DNA from: Diaphorobacter ruginosibacter
GTDB taxonomy: Bacteria; Pseudomonadota; Gammaproteobacteria; Burkholderiales; Burkholderiaceae_C
DNA length: 64,000 bases
Direction: 5' to 3'
NCBI RefSeq assembly: GCF_014395975.1
Contig: NZ_CP060714.1
Location: forward strand, 4,278,001 to 4,342,000
The notes under the pieces were generated by a model. The model was not told where the DNA came from, did no database searches, and saw nothing but the letters and a program-made list of their open reading frames with translations. Numbering within the stretch: the first letter of the stretch is position 1; each line of letters opens with the position of its first letter. The translations under genes were made by a program, and so were the position numbers. Of the stretch, positions 18,036 through 24,848 are shown one piece after another.

Positions 18036-19427
18036 TCAGAACGGCAGCTTGGGCATGCCCCCGCCGCCCATCATGTTCTTCATGCCTTTCATGCCGCCCA
18101 TGCGCTTCATCATCTTCATGAGGCCGCCGCCCTTCATCTTCTTCATCATCGCCTGCATCTGCTCGAACTCCTTGAGCAGGCGGTTCACTTCCTGAACCTG
18201 CACGCCGGCGCCGTCGGCAATGCGCTTCTTGCGCGTGGCCTTGATGAGCGCGGGATGCTTGCGCTCCTTCATGGTCATGGAGCAGATGATGCCTTCCTTG
18301 CGGCGCACTTCGCGCTCGGCCTTGTCCATGTCGACCTGACCGGCCTTGCCCGCCAGCTCGGTGGGCAGCTTGTCCATCAGGGTGGAGAGCCCGCCCATCT
18401 GTTTCATCTGCTGCAGCTGCGCAAGAAAGTCGTTCAGGTCGAAGCCGTCGCCGCTCTTGACCTTCTCGGCGAGCCTCTGCGCGGCCTCCATGTCCACGCC
18501 CTTGGTGACCTGCTCGACCAGCGCGACGATGTCGCCCATGCCGAGCACGCGCTGCGCATGGCGCGAAGCGTCGAACACTTCAAGGCCGTCGATCTTCTCC
18601 GACACGCCGGCGAACTTGATCGGCGCACCCGTGATCTGCCGCACGGACAGCGCGGCACCGCCGCGCGAGTCGCCATCGAGCTTGGTGAGCACGATGCCGG
18701 TGAGCGGCAAGGCTTCCTTGAACGCCTTGGCGGTGTTGACCGCGTCCTGGCCCTGCATGGCATCCACCACGAACAGGGTCTCGACGGGCTTGAGCACGGC
18801 GTGCAGGTCCTTGATTTCCTGCATGAGCAGCTCGTCGATCGCCAGGCGGCCGGCCGTGTCGACCAGCAGCACGTCGAAATAATGCCTCTTGGCATAGTCG
18901 AGCGCCGCCAGCGCGATGTCGCGCGGCTTCTGGTCGGGCGTGGACGGGAACCATTCGGCTCCGGCCTGGGCCGTCACGGTCTTGAGCTGCTCGATGGCCG
19001 CGGGGCGGTACACGTCGCCCGAGACGGTCAGCACCTTCTTCTTGCGCTTGTCGATCAGGTGCTTGGCCAGCTTGGCCGTGGTGGTGGTCTTGCCCGCACC
19101 CTGTAGACCGGCCATCAGGATGACCGCCGGCGGCTGCGCATTCAGGTTGATGTCGGCGATGCCCTCGCCCATGGTGGCGGCGAGTTCGCTGTTGACGATG
19201 CCGACCAGCGCCTGGCCGGGCTTGAGGCTGCCAAGAACCTCCTGGCCCAGGGCCTTATCCTTGACGCGGGCAATGAAATCGCGCACAACGGGCAGCGCGA
19301 CGTCGGCCTCGAGCAGTGCCATGCGCACTTCGCGCAGCATGTCCTGCACATTGGATTCGGTGATGCGGGCCTGGCCACGCATCTCCTTGACGAGTCGCGA
19401 GAGTTTATCGGTGAGCGCGGAAGCCAT
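18036..19427 (-). CDS. ffh: Signal recognition particle protein Ffh
   Basis: 463 residues. The N-domain helical bundle (1-90) is followed by the SRP GTPase domain with GLQGAGKTTTTAKLA (G1), DVYRPAAIEQL, DTAGRL (G3) and TKLDGDSRGG (G4/closing). The methionine-rich M domain (about 300-463) ends in long Met/Gly/Lys repeats (KMKGGGLMKMMKRMGGMKG). It binds 4.5S RNA and nascent signal sequences and docks with FtsY to deliver inner-membrane proteins. Divergent from the CcsA-like gene, a common pairing in beta-proteobacteria. Confidence 0.97.
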   Translation of the reverse strand: MASALTDKLSRLVKEMRGQARITESNVQDMLREVRMALLEADVALPVVRDFIARVKDKALGQEVLGSLKPGQALVGIVNSELAATMGEGIADINLNAQPPAVILMAGLQGAGKTTTTAKLAKHLIDKRKKKVLTVSGDVYRPAAIEQLKTVTAQAGAEWFPSTPDQKPRDIALAALDYAKRHYFDVLLVDTAGRLAIDELLMQEIKDLHAVLKPVETLFVVDAMQGQDAVNTAKAFKEALPLTGIVLTKLDGDSRGGAALSVRQITGAPIKFAGVSEKIDGLEVFDASRHAQRVLGMGDIVALVEQVTKGVDMEAAQRLAEKVKSGDGFDLNDFLAQLQQMKQMGGLSTLMDKLPTELAGKAGQVDMDKAEREVRRKEGIICSMTMKERKHPALIKATRKKRIADGAGVQVQEVNRLLKEFEQMQAMMKKMKGGGLMKMMKRMGGMKGMKNMMGGGGMPKLPF

Positions 19428-19522
19428 TCAAATGCTCCAGAGGCAGCGACCGGGCCACTGCGGTGGCGGTTGCTGCGATGTTTGGCCCGCCGGAAGCGGG
19501 CAAAAGGCTAAACTGTAAGTCT

Positions 19523-20323
19523 ATGATTTTACCCAGTGCTTCCCCCGTCGGATGGCTATTGGCCTTGGCAGCCGCAGTGACCTATGGGGTCTCGGCCCTC
19601 GCGGGTTCCCGATTTTCCCCGTCCCAGGCGCGCTTCGCCCTGATGCTGGCATGGGTGCTGCACGGTGCCTCGGTCGCCTGGGGACTGCTCGGACAGGCAC
19701 CGCATTTCGGTTTCGCGCCCGCCTTGTCGATGACGGCCTGGCTGGTGCTGATCGCCTATCTGGTGGAACGCCAGTTCTTTCCGCAGATGCGCGCACTCTG
19801 GGTGCTGACGCTGCTGGGCGCGGTCGCCGTGCTGCTGGGAGTGGTCTTTCCCGGCAAGCCGCTGCACGCGCTGTCGTCGCCGTGGCTGCCGCTGCATCTC
19901 ACGCTGGGCATCGCCTCGTATGGCTTGTTCGCTGCCGCCGTCGTGCACGCGTGGCTGATGACGCGCGCCGAGAAGCAGATCCGCCTTGCCGCCGACTCGC
20001 CGTCCGGCATGCCGCTGCTCACCCTGGAGCGCCTCACCTTCCGCTTCGTGACGGCCGGCTTCGTGGTGCTGACCGCCACCCTGATCGCCGGCTGGTTCTT
20101 CGGCGAGGTGCTGTACGGCCGCGCCTGGGTGTGGGACCACAAGTCGGTCTTCTCCGTGCTTTCATGGATCACCTTCGGCGTGCTGCTGATCGGCCGCTCG
20201 CGATTCGGCTGGCGCGGCCGGCATGCGGTGAACGTGCTGTACGCGGGCGCGGTCCTGCTGCTGCTGGCGTATGTGGGTTCGCGCTTCGTCATCGAGGTGC
20301 TGCTGGGCAAGGCGGGCGCATGA
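19523..20323 (+). CDS. CcsA/YpjD-like cytochrome c assembly family membrane protein
   Basis: 266 residues with about eight hydrophobic helices and the cytochrome-c-assembly (CcmC/CcsA-like) domain. Signatures are HLTLGIASYGLFAAAVVHAWLM and RAWVWDHKSVFSVLSWITFGVLL, which holds histidine and tryptophan residues of the haem-handling motif region. This YpjD-type family sits near ffh in many proteobacteria; its exact role is unproven. The start at 19523 (MILPSAS) is chosen because the upstream in-frame extension from 19463 is not conserved-looking. It overlaps the next gene as ATGA. Confidence 0.85.
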   Translation: MILPSASPVGWLLALAAAVTYGVSALAGSRFSPSQARFALMLAWVLHGASVAWGLLGQAPHFGFAPALSMTAWLVLIAYLVERQFFPQMRALWVLTLLGAVAVLLGVVFPGKPLHALSSPWLPLHLTLGIASYGLFAAAVVHAWLMTRAEKQIRLAADSPSGMPLLTLERLTFRFVTAGFVVLTATLIAGWFFGEVLYGRAWVWDHKSVFSVLSWITFGVLLIGRSRFGWRGRHAVNVLYAGAVLLLLAYVGSRFVIEVLLGKAGA

Positions 20324-20574
20324 TCATGAAATACCTTCTGCTGTTCCTCGTGCTGTTCGTTGCCTACCAGATCTGGCGCAAGCAGCAGCGGCTGGATGCC
20401 GCGGCCCGCCGCCGCGATCAGGCGCCGCAGCAGCGCCGCCCCCGCCTCGAGCAGGAAAAGATGGTGCCGTGCGCACGCTGCGGCCTGATGCTCCCCGTCA
20501 GCGATGCGCTGCACCAGGACGGCCGCAACTACTACTGCTGCGCCGAACACCAGCAGCAGGGCCCGGCCTCCTGA
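20320..20574 (+). CDS. PP0621 family small membrane-anchored protein
   Basis: 84 residues, one N-terminal hydrophobic helix (KYLLLFLVLFVAYQIW) and a basic linker. A small cysteine cluster follows (MVPCARCGLMLPVSDALH and YYCCAEH), likely a zinc-ribbon-like knob. This matches the uncharacterised PP0621 family found between the CcsA-like gene and pilS in pseudomonads and beta-proteobacteria. Its ATG (20320) overlaps the upstream stop as ATGA, so the two are probably co-translated. Function unknown. Confidence 0.85.
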   Translation: MIMKYLLLFLVLFVAYQIWRKQQRLDAAARRRDQAPQQRRPRLEQEKMVPCARCGLMLPVSDALHQDGRNYYCCAEHQQQGPAS

Positions 20575-20601
20575 CGCCGCCCCACCGGACCCACGCGCCC
20601 C

Positions 20602-22305
20602 GTGCCCCCGTCTACCCAACGCACCGGCAACAGCACCTTCCTGCGCATCTGGCTCGCCTTCCTGAACGGCCGGATCATGGTGGCGCTGCTCCTCACGCTA
20701 CAGCATGCCGCCGGCCTGGTCTGGCAGCTGCCGCCCGTGAACCCCAACACGCTGGCCGTCTGCGTGGCGTACCTCGCGCTCACGCTGCTGGCGCGCATCC
20801 TCACGCGCACCGTGCCGTCGCCCCAGCCCGGACCGCAGTGGCTGCCGACCATCGGCGTGGACATCGTCATGTTCGGCTACCTGCAGCTGTTCGTGACCGA
20901 CGTGCTGAGCTACACGCCGCTCTACGGCCTGCCCGTGCTGATGGCAGGCATGCTGGGCACGCTGATGATGGCGCTGGGCACCACCTCGATCATCACCATC
21001 CTGCTGCTGGCCGGCTCGCTCTGGCTTGGCGAACGCTCCACCGCCGACAGCGCCCAGCGCTACATGCAGGCGGCGCTCACCTCCATCGGTTTCTTCATCG
21101 TCACCTATCTGGTGCACCAGCTGTCGGTGAAGCTGCACGCGGAGCACGCGCTCTCCCAGCGCAATCGCATGGCCGCACAGACACAGGAAGATGTGAGCGC
21201 GCTCGTCATGCAGCATCTGGGGGAAGGCGTGCTGGTGATGGATCGGCAGGACATGGTGCGGCTGGTGAATCCCTCCGCGCGGCTGCTGCTCGGTGACGCC
21301 GCGCCCGCCAGCATGCCGTTCGAGCTGAGCCACAGCCCAAGCTGGAACCCGCTGCTGGCGCTGGTGCGCAAGACCTTCGACAGCGCGACGCAGCAATCCG
21401 CCGACATCGACATCCCGCAGCCGGGGCACAGCCCCATGGGCCTGCGCGCCCGCACCTGGCTGACCACGCCGCATGCGAGCGCCCCCGCCTCCAGCCAGCA
21501 GGAGCCCGGAGACCTGCTGTGCGTGGTGTTCCTGCAGGACCTGCGCGAGATGGAGGCGCGCCTGCGCACGGAAAAGCTCGCCGCCATGGGCCGCATGTCG
21601 GCGGCCGTGGCCCATGAGATCCGCAATCCGCTTGCCGCCATCCTGCAGGCCAATGCCCTGCTGGAGGAAGAGCTGCAGGACCCCGTGCAGCAGCGCCTGA
21701 GCCAGATGGTGCGCCAGAACGCCGAACGGCTCACGCGCATCACGGAGGAGGTGCTGGACATCGCGCGCGTGCGCCACCAGATCGACAACGTGCCGGCCCA
21801 AGGCATATCCCTGGACGAATCCGTGCGCCACATCTTCAGCGACTGGCAGATGCAGAATCCTTCGCGCCGCAAGGCCCTGCTGCAGCTGGAAACGGGGGAC
21901 GCCCAGGTGAACTTCGACATCGACCACCTGCGCCGCGTGCTGATCAACCTCACGGACAACGCCCTTCGCTACATGGGACCGCACGAGGACTCGATGTGCA
22001 TCCACACCGGCCTCACACCGGAAGGCCTTGCCTTCGTGCGCGTGTGGAGCGATGGTGCACCGCTCGAGAAATCGGTGGAGCAGCATCTGTTCGAGCCCTT
22101 CTTCTCCTCCGAGAGCCGCTCCAGCGGACTGGGCCTCTATATCAGCAGGGAACTGTGCAGCCGCCACGGTGCGACCATCCGCTACGAACGCACCGCGCTG
22201 GTGCTTGCTCGCGGGGAGATCGATGGCAATGCCTTCACAGTCCACTTCCCCAAATCACTGCGACTGCCGGGGAACCCTTCACTTTTTGACACAATCATGG
22301 TTTGA
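20602..22305 (+). CDS. pilS: Sensor histidine kinase PilS
   Basis: 567 residues. The N-terminal region (about 20-175) holds six hydrophobic helices, as in PilS. A PAS-like segment (about 195-300, MQHLGEGVLVMDRQDMVRLVNPSA) is followed by the dimerisation domain with phospho-acceptor His338 (AAVAHEIRNPLAAIL). The ATPase domain has NLTDNALRY (N box) and SSGLGLYISREL (G2 box). With PilR it controls pilin transcription through sigma-54 in pseudomonads. The apparent start is GTG at 20602, 27 bases after the PP0621 gene; no ATG fits before the first helix. Confidence 0.93.
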   Translation: MPPSTQRTGNSTFLRIWLAFLNGRIMVALLLTLQHAAGLVWQLPPVNPNTLAVCVAYLALTLLARILTRTVPSPQPGPQWLPTIGVDIVMFGYLQLFVTDVLSYTPLYGLPVLMAGMLGTLMMALGTTSIITILLLAGSLWLGERSTADSAQRYMQAALTSIGFFIVTYLVHQLSVKLHAEHALSQRNRMAAQTQEDVSALVMQHLGEGVLVMDRQDMVRLVNPSARLLLGDAAPASMPFELSHSPSWNPLLALVRKTFDSATQQSADIDIPQPGHSPMGLRARTWLTTPHASAPASSQQEPGDLLCVVFLQDLREMEARLRTEKLAAMGRMSAAVAHEIRNPLAAILQANALLEEELQDPVQQRLSQMVRQNAERLTRITEEVLDIARVRHQIDNVPAQGISLDESVRHIFSDWQMQNPSRRKALLQLETGDAQVNFDIDHLRRVLINLTDNALRYMGPHEDSMCIHTGLTPEGLAFVRVWSDGAPLEKSVEQHLFEPFFSSESRSSGLGLYISRELCSRHGATIRYERTALVLARGEIDGNAFTVHFPKSLRLPGNPSLFDTIMV

Positions 22306-22319
22306 GATCCAGCGAACAC

Positions 22320-23891
22320 ATGCCTGCCTACGCCGCCTCCATCCTCGTCATCGACGACGAACCCGATCTGCGAACCCTCTACGAGCTGACACTGCTGCGC
22401 GAGGGGTATCGGGTGGAGACGGCCGCCACCGTGGAGGAGGCACGGCAGCAGTTGCGCGTGCAGCAGTTCGACGTCGTGATCTCCGACATGCGCCTGCCCG
22501 ACGGCTACGGCATGGAGGTGCTCGTGCATCTGCGCGAGGCCAACCGGCGCGAGCGCTGCGTGGTCATGACGGCCTACGGCTCCGCTGAAAATGCGGTGGA
22601 GGCGCTGCGCGCCGGCGCGTTCGACTATCTCACCAAGCCCGTCGACCTGAAGCAGTTCCGCTCGGTCGTTGCGTCCGCCGTCCAGGGCACGGGCGCGGTC
22701 CCGACACCCGGGGCCGCTGCACCCACGGCCAACGCCGCAAATACGGCGAATGCCGCCTCGAGGCCGTCGCCTTCCGCACGTGACGAAGAGACGGCACCCG
22801 ATGCCGCCACGTCGTCCGTGCTGCGGCAACTGGTCGGCGACTCGGAGGCCATGCGCAACCTGAAGCAGCGCGTCGCCAAGGTGGCCCGCAGCATGGCGCC
22901 GGTCCTCGTGCGGGGGGAATCCGGCACCGGCAAGGAACTGGTCGCGCGCGCGCTGCACGGCAGCAGCCAGCGCTCGGAGGGTCCGCTCATCGCCGTGAAC
23001 TGCGGAGCGATCCCCGAAAACCTGCTCGAGGCCGAGTTCTTCGGCGCACGCAAGGGCTCCTACACCGGAGCGACGGCGGACCGCGACGGCTTCTTCCAGG
23101 CCGCGCGCGGAGGCACGCTGTTCCTGGATGAGATCGGCGATCTGCCGCTTGCCATGCAATCCAAGCTGCTGCGCGCCATCCAGGAGCGCAGCATCCGTCC
23201 GCTGGGAGCCACGCAGGAAGAGAATGTGGACGTGCGCATCGTCAGTGCGACGCACAAGGACCTCGCGGCAGAGGTCGCCGCCGGACGGTTCCGCCAGGAC
23301 CTCTACTACCGGCTGAACGTGATCGAGCTGATGATTCCCCCGCTGCGCGAGCGCCGCGAGGATCTGCCAGCGCTCTGCGAGGCCCTGCTGGCACGCATCG
23401 CCCAGGAGTCAGGTTCCCCCGTTCCCAAGCTCACGCTCCCGGCCCTGCAGCGCATTGCCCAGCACCCATTGCCGGGCAACGTGCGCGAACTGGAGAACTT
23501 GCTGCACCGTGCCGTGGCGCTCAGCGATGGAGACGAACTGTTCGTCGATCCCCCTGCGGCCCCCGCGGTCATGTCCGTGCCGCCCGCGCCGAAGGCACAG
23601 GCCCGCGCCGTCACAGAGGAGTCGGCTTTCGCATCACCCGACACGGCGCTGCAACTGGCCGACGCGCCCCCGCCCTACCCCAGCGGCACGCCGCTGCCGC
23701 ATGACCTGCAGGCCTGGCTCGACAGGCAGGAGCGCGACATCTTGGTGCGCGCGCTGCGTGAATCGGGCTTCAACCGCACGGCAACGGCCGCGCGCCTGGG
23801 CATCAGCCTGCGCCAGATCCGCTACCGCATCGAGCGCCTGAACATCTCCGAAGCCGAGGGCGGCCCAGACCATGTCGACACCCATGAATAA
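22320..23891 (+). CDS. pilR: Sigma-54-dependent response regulator PilR
   Basis: 523 residues in the NtrC layout. The receiver domain (about 8-122) has phospho-acceptor Asp56 in VVISDMRLP and Lys in YLTKPVD. An AAA+ domain (about 160-400) carries Walker A GESGTGKELVARA, the sigma-54-contacting loop GSYTGA (Tyr in place of the more common Phe) and Walker B GTLFLDEIGDLP. A Fis-type helix-turn-helix lies at the end (RTATAARLGISLRQIRYRIERL). ATG 22320 is preferred to the TTG at 22302. pilS stops 14 bases upstream. No pilin gene lies in the window. Confidence 0.94.
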   Translation: MPAYAASILVIDDEPDLRTLYELTLLREGYRVETAATVEEARQQLRVQQFDVVISDMRLPDGYGMEVLVHLREANRRERCVVMTAYGSAENAVEALRAGAFDYLTKPVDLKQFRSVVASAVQGTGAVPTPGAAAPTANAANTANAASRPSPSARDEETAPDAATSSVLRQLVGDSEAMRNLKQRVAKVARSMAPVLVRGESGTGKELVARALHGSSQRSEGPLIAVNCGAIPENLLEAEFFGARKGSYTGATADRDGFFQAARGGTLFLDEIGDLPLAMQSKLLRAIQERSIRPLGATQEENVDVRIVSATHKDLAAEVAAGRFRQDLYYRLNVIELMIPPLRERREDLPALCEALLARIAQESGSPVPKLTLPALQRIAQHPLPGNVRELENLLHRAVALSDGDELFVDPPAAPAVMSVPPAPKAQARAVTEESAFASPDTALQLADAPPPYPSGTPLPHDLQAWLDRQERDILVRALRESGFNRTATAARLGISLRQIRYRIERLNISEAEGGPDHVDTHE

Positions 23892-24483
23892 GCCGGGTGC
23901 TTCCGGCCCTGCATCGCATGGGCGATGGAATGCCGGCTGGTACGCGCGCGCGCGCCGTGTCGACTCCCCCAACCACGGCCACCGCCCGCAGGGCGCGGCC
24001 ATCGACCTGGTGGTGGTGCACTCCATCAGCCTGCCGCCCGGCGAGCATGGCACCGGCGACATCGAGCGCCTGTTCACCAACACCCTGGACTTCGACGCCC
24101 ATCCCTATTTCCAGACACTGCGCGGCATGGAGGTCTCCAGCCATTTCGTGATCGCGCGGGACGGCACCCTCACGCAGTTCGTCGACTGCGACCGGCGTGC
24201 CTGGCATGCGGGTCGCTCGTACTTCCGCGGCCGCAGCAACTGCAATGACGACTCGATCGGCATCGAGCTCGAAGGCCTGGAAGGCGGGGATTTCACCGCA
24301 GCACAATACGCGGCGCTGATGGCGCTGTGCCGGGACATCGCCGCGCGCTACCCGATCCGCTTCATTGCCGGCCACGAGCACGTGGCGCCCGGCCGCAAGC
24401 ACGATCCGGGCGCCGGTTTCGACTGGAAAAAAATACGCAACAATTTGTGTGATCTTGGCTGGTGGTTTCCACTAGATCACTAG
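23872..24483 (+). CDS. ampD: 1,6-anhydro-N-acetylmuramyl-L-alanine amidase AmpD
   Basis: 203 residues, amidase_2 fold. Zinc ligands are visible as VVVHSISLP (His), FIAGHEHVAPGRKHDPGAGFDW (His and Asp) and the catalytic Lys in GRKHDPG. LTQFVDCDRRAWHAGRS is the substrate groove. It cleaves the amide bond of cytoplasmic anhydro-muropeptides during peptidoglycan recycling and so keeps AmpR-type beta-lactamase induction low. The product tripeptide is a substrate of Mpl, encoded at 37279. The gene overlaps the pilR end by 20 bases, so it is likely co-transcribed with pilSR. Confidence 0.94.
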   Translation: MSTPMNKPGASGPASHGRWNAGWYARARRVDSPNHGHRPQGAAIDLVVVHSISLPPGEHGTGDIERLFTNTLDFDAHPYFQTLRGMEVSSHFVIARDGTLTQFVDCDRRAWHAGRSYFRGRSNCNDDSIGIELEGLEGGDFTAAQYAALMALCRDIAARYPIRFIAGHEHVAPGRKHDPGAGFDWKKIRNNLCDLGWWFPLDH

Positions 24484-24709
24484 CACCCGACACCGGTCTG
24501 TGGTCTTCAGGCCGGGCAACCCCGGAAGAATTTCCCGATGGTGTTTTTCCACCTGCATGCGGGCTGGCGGAGCTTATCGCCGGACAGGTCGCATGCACTG
24601 GCGATTTCGATGAGAAAACGCTGGCTGCACCACTCGTTGCGCACCGCTTTCGATGCTCCAAAGACAGCCCAAAAGGTGAACATTGGTCAGATCGGCGCTC
24701 GCAACGGAT

Positions 24710-24725
24710 ACACTACAGGTAGCGT
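24710..24725. promoter_or_regulatory. NrdR box 1 upstream of nrdA
   Basis: ACACTACAGGTAGCGT matches the NrdR consensus acaCwAtATaTwGtgt at 12 of 16 positions, including the outer ACAC half. It lies upstream of the -35 hexamer. The start-to-start distance to box 2 is 32 bases, the three-turn spacing known for paired NrdR boxes. Confidence 0.65.
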
Positions 24726-24726
24726 C

Positions 24727-24755
24727 TTGTCCCACAGGGACACCCCAGATATAGT
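24727..24755 (+). promoter_or_regulatory. Probable sigma-70 promoter of nrdA
   Basis: TTGTCC (24727-24732) and TATAGT (24750-24755) are separated by exactly 17 bases, so transcription would start near 24762 with an 87-base leader. NrdR box 2 overlaps the -10. The remaining upstream sequence (24484-24709) after ampD shows no gene or other signal I can identify. Confidence 0.65.
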
Positions 24756-24757
24756 GT
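24742..24757. promoter_or_regulatory. NrdR box 2 overlapping the nrdA -10
   Basis: ACCCCAGATATAGTGT matches the NrdR consensus at 13 of 16 positions, with a perfect right half. Binding here would block RNA polymerase directly, consistent with repression by the dATP-loaded NrdR. No nrdR gene lies in the window. Confidence 0.7.
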
Positions 24758-24848
24758 GCCACGGCCTCCCGTGTCATGACTCATCCGACAGCGCGGCGCC
24801 GTCGCCAGACCCGCCGCCCTGCTCCTGACTGCTCCATAAGAGGATCAA

